From NCBI GenBank assembly GCA_012960535.1, contig DUBB01000027.1, forward strand, positions 225,928 to 289,927: a stretch of DNA of 64,000 nucleotides, read 5' to 3'. This document shows positions 44,041-52,591 of this stretch, piece after piece (the stretch's first letter is position 1; each line of letters opens with the position of its first letter). Below the pieces are notes generated by a model. The model had not been told where the DNA came from, did no database searches, and saw only the letters and a program-made list of their open reading frames with translations. Made by a program: the position numbers and the translations under genes. The DNA comes from Gammaproteobacteria bacterium. GTDB lineage: Bacteria > Pseudomonadota > Gammaproteobacteria > Pseudomonadales > Azotimanducaceae.

Positions 44041-46353
44041 ATGCTATTAAGGGATACCGGTATGAGGCGCATAGCAAGGCCTACACTGAACCCGTCATTA
44101 ATTGTGGTTGTCCTGTTACTAGCTCAGTTGCTGTCAACCGACAGCGCTGCGGCTGAGAAAGTTGACCTGAAAGTCGATACGCTGATTTTCGCTGACAGGT
44201 TGGTCAGGAGCGATATGGGGCAGTCTTCGACAACGCTGCAAAGGGTCGATGCTATGAGGCAACCCGGCAGGGCCGGTGGCTCCGATTCGGAAAGCTCGGC
44301 CGGTGCCGAAGCTGTTACTCCGCCTAGTAGTGATCGCGAGTTCAGCACATTAACGCCACACCAGGAGATCGCGTCGATTGGCGCGGATGTCCGCACTACA
44401 TTCAATGGCGTGCCTGGCTTTAGTGTAGACACGTTTTCTGTCATCCACGGGCAGCTTACGGCGGTGTCAATTGATGCAGCGACTTTAAATACGGAGCCGC
44501 GGACGCAGTCCACCATGGTTGTGAAAGATGGCAGCGCTGCATCACCGGAAATTCTTGATATTGATGGTGATGGCACGGCCTCGGCACTGACCGATGGTCT
44601 GTTAGTTATCAGAAGATTGTTCGGTTTCAGCGGAGAACCCCTGGTCCAGGGGGCGACTGGTGAGGATGCAACCCTGACTGACCCGGTCCAGATTGCTGAA
44701 AAAATTGATGGCCTGATCAGTAATCTGGATATCGACCAGGATGGCGAGACCGGCGCCCTGACAGATGGGCTGATGATTATAAGGCACCTGTTTGGCTTCA
44801 GTGGAGCGTCGCTGACCGAAGGTGCCATCTCTGCTGATGCGACTCGAACGGACCCTGAAGACATCAAGCAGTACCTGGAAGAAATCACGCCGGTGACAGC
44901 AATCTCAAATGATCCTCCCGAGGTCTCTGCTGGAGTAGATCAAGTCGTTGTCGAAAATGACCTGGTCTCGCTGGTTGCCGAGGTGTCCGATGAAGGAACG
45001 CCTGCGATCACCTGGAGCCAGGTCTCAGGAACGCCAGTGACATTATCAGACGCTTCTTCGAGCAGCACCGGATTTACGGCACCCCAGATTAGCGCGACTG
45101 AACAACTGACGTTTCAGGTATCCGTGGATGATGGGGTCAATAGTGCCGTTGTTGACACCATTGTGATCACAGTCAATCCAGCGGCCCCTGAGGTCCTGGC
45201 TAAATGGATTATTAATACCGCTAATCGGTCAACCAGAATTTTTGAATCCGCCAGTAGTAGCCTTGGCGTGCTGGAGGATGTTCAATTGGTTAACCCGGAA
45301 ACCGTGGCGTCAAGGGATTATGCTTATGTAGAGGCTAGTGGAATCCCTAATTACGATGTGGGAATAACCCAGAAAATCATTGATGAACTCAATAGCAGGC
45401 CGCGTCTGGGTAATGATTTTGTTGCTGCAGCCACCTCTGCTGTATTGGGCTCCATAGTGAAATTCGGTGATGACATTGGTTACAGGAGTAGCACGGCCAA
45501 CTGTCTTTCTACTGGGGGGGACGGTTACTGGCCGCCAGGGCCCGCCTGCCCGACCAACCAGAGCAAGCAGGAATACCTTGCGGTTGAACCCGTACCCACT
45601 GCTACTCGTTGTGAGACGGGGTTGGGTGCTATCGGGTTAATGGTTAACGGTACCAGTATATATAACTGGGGCGACGGTCAAGCCTATGGAAATGGTGTCT
45701 GGTATAATCTGGCACCCATTGCAGAACAATATGACGTGGATATCTGTGGCGGGCACGCGCCTCCCAGTGGCGATTACCACCATCATTTCTATACCAGCTG
45801 TCTGGCGGACCTGGTAGCCGATGAAGGCGATGGCCATTCCCCGATATATGGTTTTGCAGCGGATGGCTATGCCCTTTACGGGCCTTTTGAGAGCGCCGCT
45901 GTATTGGCTGTCAGCGGCTGGCAAATGCGTGATTATGGGGCTGCAAGTGGGCAGGGTGGCTGTGCTACCCAGGGGCAGCGCAGCTGCGTTTTAAATGATG
46001 TTTACGACCTTACCCAGGGCGTAAGTACGGTGACCCAGGGCCCCGATATCGGCGCAACGGTCACAACCTTGTCTGGCAATAGTCTCGCCGCCGCAGATGG
46101 TTATTACCTGGAGGATTACTATTATTCGGGTGATCAGGCAGGTCTTAGCTACAGGCTCGATGAGCATAACGGTCATGACAATAGTGATGGCCGCGGCTAT
46201 CATTACCATATCACCTTGCTAGCCGAACAAGACAAACTAGTGCCGAGGTTTCCGTTCACTATTGGTCCTGAGTTCTATGGTGACCTGCCAGATAATGCCA
46301 TGACATCATGTGGCGGTGCCGGCGGGGGTCCACCGCAAGGACCACCCCCTTAA
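44041..46353 (+). CDS. Secreted modular protein: dockerin-like repeats, PKD-like domain, YHYH domain
   Basis: A 770-residue exported protein. A signal peptide with VVVLLLAQLLSTDSAAA leads in. Around residues 170-260 two dockerin-like Ca-binding repeats appear, each with D-x-D-x-D-G and TDGLL/TDGLM followed by R-x-LFGFSG. Residues about 295-380 form a PKD/REJ-like beta domain (SAGVDQVVVENDLVSLVAEV, FQVSVDDGVNSAVVDT). The C-terminal half is a YHYH domain, with GDYHHHFYTSCL near residue 578 and RGYHYHI near residue 717. The YHYH fold is secreted and metal-linked in other bacteria. ATG 44041 after GGAGGG is chosen over GTG 44026. It ends GGGPPQGPPP. The His-rich gene 30 bases downstream is the likely partner. 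Confidence 0.85.
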   Translation: MLLRDTGMRRIARPTLNPSLIVVVLLLAQLLSTDSAAAEKVDLKVDTLIFADRLVRSDMGQSSTTLQRVDAMRQPGRAGGSDSESSAGAEAVTPPSSDREFSTLTPHQEIASIGADVRTTFNGVPGFSVDTFSVIHGQLTAVSIDAATLNTEPRTQSTMVVKDGSAASPEILDIDGDGTASALTDGLLVIRRLFGFSGEPLVQGATGEDATLTDPVQIAEKIDGLISNLDIDQDGETGALTDGLMIIRHLFGFSGASLTEGAISADATRTDPEDIKQYLEEITPVTAISNDPPEVSAGVDQVVVENDLVSLVAEVSDEGTPAITWSQVSGTPVTLSDASSSSTGFTAPQISATEQLTFQVSVDDGVNSAVVDTIVITVNPAAPEVLAKWIINTANRSTRIFESASSSLGVLEDVQLVNPETVASRDYAYVEASGIPNYDVGITQKIIDELNSRPRLGNDFVAAATSAVLGSIVKFGDDIGYRSSTANCLSTGGDGYWPPGPACPTNQSKQEYLAVEPVPTATRCETGLGAIGLMVNGTSIYNWGDGQAYGNGVWYNLAPIAEQYDVDICGGHAPPSGDYHHHFYTSCLADLVADEGDGHSPIYGFAADGYALYGPFESAAVLAVSGWQMRDYGAASGQGGCATQGQRSCVLNDVYDLTQGVSTVTQGPDIGATVTTLSGNSLAAADGYYLEDYYYSGDQAGLSYRLDEHNGHDNSDGRGYHYHITLLAEQDKLVPRFPFTIGPEFYGDLPDNAMTSCGGAGGGPPQGPPP

Positions 46354-46383
46354 GCCGGGCTCGTAGATAGCTCAGGGTGCAGT

Positions 46384-46956
46384 ATGGAAGCCAGATTGAA
46401 CCAGAAAATGAAACCAGCGGCGATTCAGCTGGGCTTATTGCTGTTAATGAGTTGTCTTGTATTAACGGGTTCCTGCTGGTCGGTCTCAGCGGCAACGGCG
46501 CTGTATCCGGAGCATGCCCATCTGCCCATTGAGGTACCTGCCCGGGCACCGCTTCCTGGCCTTAGTCTCAAGCTATCCAGGGACGCAATTGATGGTTTTA
46601 ATCTGCAGGTGCTTACTGAGAATTTTACTTTAGGTGCACCACCTGTGGCTAAATCCCTGGCAGAGTTGACCGGGTTAGCCGGCGATGCGGATTCAGGCTT
46701 TATGCTGGGCCATGGCCACCTGTATATTAATGGCCAGAAACTGCAAAGACTCTATGGTACTCGTGTACATTTACCGTCGACGCTGTTTTTTGGCGGAGTT
46801 AACCAGGTGACCGTTACCCTTAATAATCACGGTCACCGGTACTGGGCCATTGATGGCAGGCAGATCCTTGCTACCTTATTCATCAATCCAAAAGCAGAAT
46901 CCTTGGTGGTCTATCGCTTCGATAGCTTTCCTGTTGCTGCCAGCAAGATCAAGTAG
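46384..46956 (+). CDS. Small secreted histidine-rich protein paired with the YHYH protein
   Basis: A 190-residue exported protein with a signal peptide (LGLLLLMSCLVLTGSCWSVSA). Its core has GHGHLYINGQKLQRLYGTRV and VTVTLNNHGHRYWAIDG, in which histidines repeat within beta-strands; this resembles single-domain metal-binding proteins found near CHRD or YHYH genes. The name of the family is not certain. The site LTGSC could be a lipobox (Gly-Ser-Cys), so it may be a lipoprotein. It follows the YHYH gene by 30 bases with a GGGTGC-like site only. A copper or other metal role is inference. Confidence 0.7.
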   Translation: MEARLNQKMKPAAIQLGLLLLMSCLVLTGSCWSVSAATALYPEHAHLPIEVPARAPLPGLSLKLSRDAIDGFNLQVLTENFTLGAPPVAKSLAELTGLAGDADSGFMLGHGHLYINGQKLQRLYGTRVHLPSTLFFGGVNQVTVTLNNHGHRYWAIDGRQILATLFINPKAESLVVYRFDSFPVAASKIK

Positions 46957-47037
46957 GAGGTCGGCCACCCGGCGCCCTGGGCAAGCTTTGATCCCTGCAG
47001 GTTTGTCTTGCGACGCCATTGTCTGGCAGGAATGGCT

Positions 47038-48117
47038 TTAGTTCAGTGTCTGAATTGCTTCATTGACTAGATCCTGCATCACATCGGTAACCGACCTGAC
47101 CTCATTAAACCAACCAATGCCCTGTCCGGCAGGGGAATGTACCAACGCGTCTACGCTGTGCTCATCAATGGCGCCCAGCAGGTCGCCGACCAGAATATCC
47201 TGAAACGGCATCTTCAAGGGTGCTGGGGCGTCGTCGGCTGCCCACTCCATACTCCAGGCGGAGCGGATCTGGCGTAAGGTCTTACCGCTGTCAGCCCGGG
47301 ATATCACAGTGTCTTCAGGGCCGGCTTCGAGCAGTTTTTTCTGGTTCAGGGCAGACATGTGGTCCTGGTGCTCATAGGTGGTCAGCCAGGCTGTTCCAAT
47401 CCAGACGCCGACTGCACCTAGCATCAGAGATGCAGCGATGTGGCGGCCTGTAGCGACTCCACCGGCCGCCAGTACCGGTAAACCTTCGGCAGCTTCAACA
47501 ATCTGCGGTATGAGGGAGAAAGTGCCGATCTGGCCTGTATGGGCGCCGGCGTCATATCCCTGGGCAACGATCAAGTCTATGCCTGTGTGCAGGGCTCTAT
47601 TCAGGTGATGCGGGCTGCCTACCAGGGCACAGGTTTTCTTGCCCAGCGCCTTAGCCTGGTCAACCGCGCGTGGCGGTGCGCCTATGCCGCAGGCAAACAG
47701 ATCGACATCGGATTGCATGACTGCCTCAAGTTGCTGATCCAGCATTTCCGTTGAGCGGACGAAACGTGAACGCATTCCCGGTCCAGTGCCTTCAGGGACC
47801 TGGTATTTGTCGCGGATACCCTTGACGAATTCTCGATGCGGTTCCGGAATTTCGGCTTCGATGGCCGCCCTGTTATCCTGCTCTGGCATTCCCGGTGGCA
47901 TCACCAGGTCAATGCCAAAAGGTTTGTCGCCAACCCCGGCGCGAATGGTGGACATGGCCTGTTCAATTTCTTCAGGGGTTGATCGGGTTCCACCGAATAC
48001 GCCCAGCCCGCCGGCATTGGTAATGGCGATAGTTGCATTGATGCTATGCGCAAAACCAAAGATGGGATAAGTGATGCCATAGTCCTGGCAGATCGAAGTC
48101 GTTAAATTTTGGGACAT
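47038..48117 (-). CDS. Nitronate monooxygenase family protein (NAD(P)H-dependent flavin oxidoreductase)
   Basis: A 359-residue TIM-barrel FMN enzyme of the 2-nitropropane dioxygenase/nitronate monooxygenase type. Key regions are YPIFGFAHSINATIAI, VAQGYDAGAHTGQIGTFSLI (FMN phosphate-binding), VLAAGGVATGRHIAASL and GVWIGTAW. ATG 48117. It converges on the His-rich secreted protein gene. It oxidises nitronates or related substrates; the true substrate is unknown. Confidence 0.88.
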   Translation of the reverse strand: MSQNLTTSICQDYGITYPIFGFAHSINATIAITNAGGLGVFGGTRSTPEEIEQAMSTIRAGVGDKPFGIDLVMPPGMPEQDNRAAIEAEIPEPHREFVKGIRDKYQVPEGTGPGMRSRFVRSTEMLDQQLEAVMQSDVDLFACGIGAPPRAVDQAKALGKKTCALVGSPHHLNRALHTGIDLIVAQGYDAGAHTGQIGTFSLIPQIVEAAEGLPVLAAGGVATGRHIAASLMLGAVGVWIGTAWLTTYEHQDHMSALNQKKLLEAGPEDTVISRADSGKTLRQIRSAWSMEWAADDAPAPLKMPFQDILVGDLLGAIDEHSVDALVHSPAGQGIGWFNEVRSVTDVMQDLVNEAIQTLN

Positions 48118-48256
48118 GGGCCATGCATCCTTGCTCGATGATCAGTTGCAGAAGTTGTTGGGAAGCGTATGAGGATATACTTGATGAGGTTAGCAGGAAA
48201 ACAGCAGCTGATGTCATTTAAGTTACGCGTGCACAGCATCAGCCGGTTCTGGCCGG

Positions 48257-48964
48257 TTATGCGCTGGATTTGGTGATTTGGGCCTGAATAAAGGTTTTGT
48301 TTTTCGCGTAGAGTTCAGGAAACGCCCGCATTTCGTTACCGCCAAGTTCAGTCAGCGTGTAGATGCCTCGTTGTACCCTTTGGAACCAGCTGTAGTGATT
48401 GTTGGCGAGGATGCTAAGCGTTTTCTCGCCTGTGCCAAGGGTTTTGAGCTTTTTGGCTGAACACTCACCGAGCAGTTCGAGCCCCGCCGCAATCAGTAGT
48501 GCATTTTGGCGATAGGCTGTCAGTAATTTCGCGTGATGGCTGCCGCCGATATTATTGTCGATTTGCCTACCGGTAATTTCCGTGATGATGGCGTTACGTT
48601 TCCTGGCTAGTTTGTGTCGTTGTGCTGGCATTGGGTCAAACAGCTTTTGTACGGAGGCACCGGCGGGCGAGAAGCTGACGGTGAGGAGTCCCAGTTCCAG
48701 TTGTTTTACAACTCGTTGGATTCCCAGCCAGTGCTTATTCCTTGAACGTGGTGCGGGCACTGCGATGTAAACTGCGTCAGTAATACGTTGCCGAGCGGTA
48801 GCCTGAATGAGCAGTTGCATACTGGCGCTGGTTTTGAGCTCAATAATAACCAGCTCTGTTCCGCGTACTGCAGTGATATCACAATCCTTGACTTCAGCAT
48901 TAACGGCATATCCATGCTTTTCCAGGTAGTCTTTTACAGGTGCAAATAAGGCTGTCTCAAGCAT
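48257..48964 (-). CDS. DUF2161 protein, PD-(D/E)XK nuclease-like fold
   Basis: A 235-residue protein. The N-terminal core is a PD-(D/E)XK pattern: Asp29 in VKDCDITAV, then Glu42-x-Lys44 in VIIELKTSAS. The following QATARQRITDAVYIAVP helix-strand is typical of DUF2161. The rest carries a basic helix-rich domain with an RGIYTLTELG winged-helix-like end. The nuclease activity is untested; the core residues are present. ATG 48964. It is not near any restriction or defence gene. Confidence 0.8.
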   Translation of the reverse strand: MLETALFAPVKDYLEKHGYAVNAEVKDCDITAVRGTELVIIELKTSASMQLLIQATARQRITDAVYIAVPAPRSRNKHWLGIQRVVKQLELGLLTVSFSPAGASVQKLFDPMPAQRHKLARKRNAIITEITGRQIDNNIGGSHHAKLLTAYRQNALLIAAGLELLGECSAKKLKTLGTGEKTLSILANNHYSWFQRVQRGIYTLTELGGNEMRAFPELYAKNKTFIQAQITKSSA

Positions 48965-49171
48965 TGCATCACTCTATTGTAATGGGCGAGCCCGGTTACC
49001 GGCATCTCAGCCGCCATTCTGGCAGGCTGTGAGTATATCAGTGTAATCGAGTTCTTGGGGTGGATGGATCAGTCTACAACTGTTGAGTTGGGCGCCTTAT
49101 CTATCCTATGCTGGTCTGGCGGGTGATTTGTGTGTCAAGCCTGCGTAATCGAATCCAGGAAGGAAAGTGTA

Positions 49172-49195
49172 ATGAAAGTGCAATATGGAACATAG
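49172..49195 (+). other. Seven-codon ORF overlapping the penicillin acylase start
   Basis: A mini-ORF, MKVQYGT, begins at ATG 49172 just after the good site AGGAAGGAAAG and ends at TAG 49193-49195. The acylase ATG (49185) lies inside it in a different frame, and only AAAG stands before that ATG. Ribosomes could initiate at 49172 and then reach 49185, a possible coupling arrangement. Confidence 0.4.
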
Positions 49196-51458
49196 AATCT
49201 CGGCAGCAGATGCACCCTTTGAAATAGTATGGGATGACCAGGGCATACCCCATGTGTTTGCTTCAACCCAGGCCGATGCCTATCGGGGGATGGGCTATGC
49301 GGCGGGTTATGAACGGTTATGGCAGATTCACCTAAGCACTTGTTATGCCAATGGAGAGGCCGCTGCTTTGCTTGGCGAGCGATTTGTTCAGCAGGATGCG
49401 TTGCTGCGAGCCTGTAATGTTCCCGGCAGATTGACCGGTATGCCGGCCAGCAAGGGAGACTGGGTGGTGTCGGCCTATCTGGATGGATTGAATGCCTATA
49501 TTGATTCGCTCACGGAAATTCCAGGTGAATTTGCCCAGGCCGGAGCCGAACCTCGCCAATTCACAGCCGAGGATGTCGCTGCCCGGTATCGTTTTACATC
49601 CTGGTTTCAGCATAAGAGTTGGACGGAAAAACTGGTGATAGGCCAACTTATGGCGCGCCATGGTGTGGATTACTTTCGTAACAATGTCCTGCATTTTTCT
49701 GTGCAGGACGAAAAGTTGATCGAGCTGTTATCGGAACCGCTGCAAAAATTAAACCCGAGGATGATTCAGTTGGCATACCCCGATGCCGTGGTGCCGGACT
49801 TGTCAGGTAGTAATAACTGGGCGGTAGCCGGCGACCTGTCGCAATCAGGTGGACCCCTGCTGGCAACAGATCCGCACCAACCACATTCAATCCCGAACAC
49901 GTTCTTTTATGTACACCTGCATGCGGGTGACTGGGAGGTGTTCGGCGCTGCATTCCCCGGCGTGCCCTATTTCATGATGGGCTATACCGCTGACGTTGCT
50001 TGGGGTCTGACCACCGGTTGTGTCGATAGCTACGATGTGTTTATTGAGAAAATGAAGGGCGACAGCAGCTACTACAGTGGCTCTTGGGTGCCTTTGAACC
50101 ATCGTCGTGAAGAGATAGAAATAAAAAACCATAGCAAGCGCTCCTTCACCGTTTCAGAAACTGGCAATGGTGTCCTGCTCGAACCGCTAATGCAGGAACT
50201 GGGTATGGCAGCCGCTATCGATCCGGTCTATCAGACCAGCCTGCAATGGTCCCTGGCCAGGGTGCCTACCTCGGCAGGTGCACTTGCGCTGCTACCGATG
50301 GCATCCTCAGCAGAACAGTTTGGTGAACTGTTGTTTGAGGATGATGTCTGTCCGCTGGTGAACAATATCATCTGCGTTGATCGCTTAAGTCATCTGCAAC
50401 GGTATATCGCAGCGACCCTGCCAGTGAGAAAGGGTGTAACCGGTTCTGTTCCGTTACCAGGCTGGGATGATGCTTATCGGTTCGAGCTGTCCCGCGCGGC
50501 TGAATTGGTGGTGGAACGCGACCCAAAGCAGCAGTTCATGCTCACGGCTAACAACGACACCATGGGTGAAACTGGTGATTTTTATATCCATAATTTCCCG
50601 GCCCATAGCGCTCGCGCTGACCGAATCCGGTCAGGGTTGCTGGCCAAAGATAAATTCAGTGTTGAAGATTTTTGCGCCATGCAGTTGGATTTAACCGATA
50701 CCCGCGCAGTTGATCTTTTAGCGCAGTTGCTCCCAGTGCTTGAACAAAGCGAGGATGAGGATGTGCAACTGGCCTGGCAGCAGCTGCGCATTTGGGATTG
50801 TAAAGCAGCGAGCACTTCCCTGGGAGCTTGCTTTTTCTACCCCTTTCTGGACCGATTCTGGCCTCGGGATTTCATGTACCATGTGCTTGGCGATGACCTG
50901 GTAAAGTCTCTGCCATTAGCGGCGCCTGGTTTTAATCGTCTGGATATAAAGCATTTTATGTCAGCGGGCAGCCCCTGGTTGGCCCACAAAAAAATACTTG
51001 GCCAGATAATCTACGAGAAGATGAAAGCCGTGGTATTAGGCTTGAGGCAAAGCCTGGGCCCTGATCACCGGAAATGGCGCTGGGGTGACCTGCATCAAAT
51101 TGAATTCTGGCATCGTCTGCATAAACAGCCGCAGTGGTCCCACCTGCATCTTGGCCCGGACCCAATCGGCGGTAGCCCGTTTACCTTGGCCATGGCCGTT
51201 CATATGGGCAGAGGGCCGGGAAATTCAGCTGCAGGTGATGTGCCCTGCCGGGTCTTTCACGGCCCGGCTTATCGTCTGGTGGTAGACCTGTCAGACTACC
51301 AGCATGCCCGCTTTGTCATAGCAGGCGGCAATAGCGGCCGTTCCGACAGTGCGTTTACAACCAATCAGTATGAAAGCTGGCTCAAAGGAGACTATTACAC
51401 AGTGTATCTCGACAGGCATGAAATCACGGAATTTACGGCCTGGCAGATAAGCAGGTAG
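49185..51458 (+). CDS. Penicillin acylase family (Ntn-hydrolase) protein, no signal peptide
   Basis: A 757-residue Ntn-hydrolase. The N-terminal nucleophile block is GSNNWAVAGDLSQSGGPLLATDPH, where Ser would become the new N-terminus after cleavage; the alpha-chain part has IVWDDQGIPHVFASTQADAYRG in two pieces. Members cleave amides such as penicillin, acyl-homoserine lactones or N-acylated amines. Secreted members have a signal peptide; here the protein begins MEHRISAADAPFEIVW, with no signal. The upstream in-frame stop (TGA at 49173) rules out a longer N-terminus. So the enzyme may be cytoplasmic. Confidence 0.88.
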   Translation: MEHRISAADAPFEIVWDDQGIPHVFASTQADAYRGMGYAAGYERLWQIHLSTCYANGEAAALLGERFVQQDALLRACNVPGRLTGMPASKGDWVVSAYLDGLNAYIDSLTEIPGEFAQAGAEPRQFTAEDVAARYRFTSWFQHKSWTEKLVIGQLMARHGVDYFRNNVLHFSVQDEKLIELLSEPLQKLNPRMIQLAYPDAVVPDLSGSNNWAVAGDLSQSGGPLLATDPHQPHSIPNTFFYVHLHAGDWEVFGAAFPGVPYFMMGYTADVAWGLTTGCVDSYDVFIEKMKGDSSYYSGSWVPLNHRREEIEIKNHSKRSFTVSETGNGVLLEPLMQELGMAAAIDPVYQTSLQWSLARVPTSAGALALLPMASSAEQFGELLFEDDVCPLVNNIICVDRLSHLQRYIAATLPVRKGVTGSVPLPGWDDAYRFELSRAAELVVERDPKQQFMLTANNDTMGETGDFYIHNFPAHSARADRIRSGLLAKDKFSVEDFCAMQLDLTDTRAVDLLAQLLPVLEQSEDEDVQLAWQQLRIWDCKAASTSLGACFFYPFLDRFWPRDFMYHVLGDDLVKSLPLAAPGFNRLDIKHFMSAGSPWLAHKKILGQIIYEKMKAVVLGLRQSLGPDHRKWRWGDLHQIEFWHRLHKQPQWSHLHLGPDPIGGSPFTLAMAVHMGRGPGNSAAGDVPCRVFHGPAYRLVVDLSDYQHARFVIAGGNSGRSDSAFTTNQYESWLKGDYYTVYLDRHEITEFTAWQISR

Positions 51459-51530
51459 TTGATCGAGCCCCTTCGCCTGACAGTTATTGGGAAAACTACA
51501 TTTCCTTTGAATTGATAGACAATCTGGGTA

Positions 51531-51566
51531 GGTAACCCCTGAATAGCTAACCGCAGCGGGGTTGCC
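51531..51566. terminator. Hairpin between convergent acylase and CobW genes
   Basis: A nine-pair stem (one G-T pair), arms GGTAACCCC (51531-51539) and GGGGTTGCC (51558-51566), lies between the convergent gene ends. No T-tract follows, so its role as terminator is only likely by position. Confidence 0.35.
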
Positions 51567-51613
51567 AGTTTGGGTCCGAGCAGCGCGGCCATGGTAGACA
51601 AATAGCGCTTTAT

Positions 51614-52570
51614 TCAGCTCTGTTCAGGATGATGAGCGCTGTGTAGATGATTGCCGCGCAGTGTCATCCAGGGTTTCCAGTTCACTTGCAATACCTCTGC
51701 CGGGTTTGCTGCCTGGCTGGGATAGATGAACACCAGGCCAGGGTTCTGCGCAGCATCGGCTGGGACTATGCTGCAGCGCTTACCCACTTTCTGGATCAAT
51801 TGTAAGCCTGTTGGCGTGTCCACAAAGCCTTTGATGCGCTCGATCTGTGCAGGAACGGTTGCAAGCAGGTCGCTGAGTTCTTGTATATCTATTGGTTTAT
51901 GCTGCTCCAGGGTGCAGCTACTGAATGAGGCCATGTCGGAAGAAGACCCTGGCTTGTAGTTAAGGCCCTTAACGGGTTCCAGCAGGTGATAAATGAGCTG
52001 GGGGTCAGTGACAGAGTACTGCTTAGCCGGTGATAAGTCTGTGCTATTAGGCCTGCCCGGATCATGGCTGTCAGGCAATTCGAAGCTGCCGGCAAGGTCC
52101 AGTTTGGTGATAATTAGCGTATCGGCCTGCAGTACCTGCTGCTGGACCAGATTGCCTACATATTTGTCCTGCCTCTTTTTATGGTAATTTTCTGCATCTA
52201 CGGTCACTGCACAGTGCTGAGGAAAGTAGCCAGGGTAGTGGCATTGGGTCCTGAGCTTGTTCGGTAGTGCCACGCCGCTGGCCTCGAGCAGAACGTGATC
52301 GATCGCTAAGCTGCTTATCCGCTCGAAGGTGTTGGCTAAATCGTCCTGCAGCGTGCAGCAGACACAGCCATTTGTAAGGGAGACAACACTGCCGTCATCG
52401 GAAATCTGGGCAATCAATTTTGCATCAATGTTGATGTCACCAAAGTCGTTGACCAGAACAGCCACTTTGCTGGGAAGAACATCTGCGGCCAGCAAACGAT
52501 TGATAAACGTTGTCTTCCCGGAACCAAGATAACCGCTGATGATAGTAATGGGGATTAGTCGTTGCTTCAT
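51614..52570 (-). CDS. CobW/G3E-family GTPase
   Basis: A 318-residue G3E GTPase. Walker A is ISGYLGSGKTT (residues 11-21), and the metal motif CVCC is at residues 69-72 (TNGCVCC). Further signs are the NDFGD loop and ITKLDLA (guanine specificity). The family moves zinc or other metals to target proteins. ATG 52570 has the amidohydrolase gene upstream, 21 bases away, so the two are probably one operon and the GTPase could supply metal to that amidohydrolase. A link to the urease genes 7 kb away is possible but less direct. Confidence 0.87.
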   Translation of the reverse strand: MKQRLIPITIISGYLGSGKTTFINRLLAADVLPSKVAVLVNDFGDINIDAKLIAQISDDGSVVSLTNGCVCCTLQDDLANTFERISSLAIDHVLLEASGVALPNKLRTQCHYPGYFPQHCAVTVDAENYHKKRQDKYVGNLVQQQVLQADTLIITKLDLAGSFELPDSHDPGRPNSTDLSPAKQYSVTDPQLIYHLLEPVKGLNYKPGSSSDMASFSSCTLEQHKPIDIQELSDLLATVPAQIERIKGFVDTPTGLQLIQKVGKRCSIVPADAAQNPGLVFIYPSQAANPAEVLQVNWKPWMTLRGNHLHSAHHPEQS

Positions 52571-52591
52571 TGCGGTGAGCGGCGCTGATTA

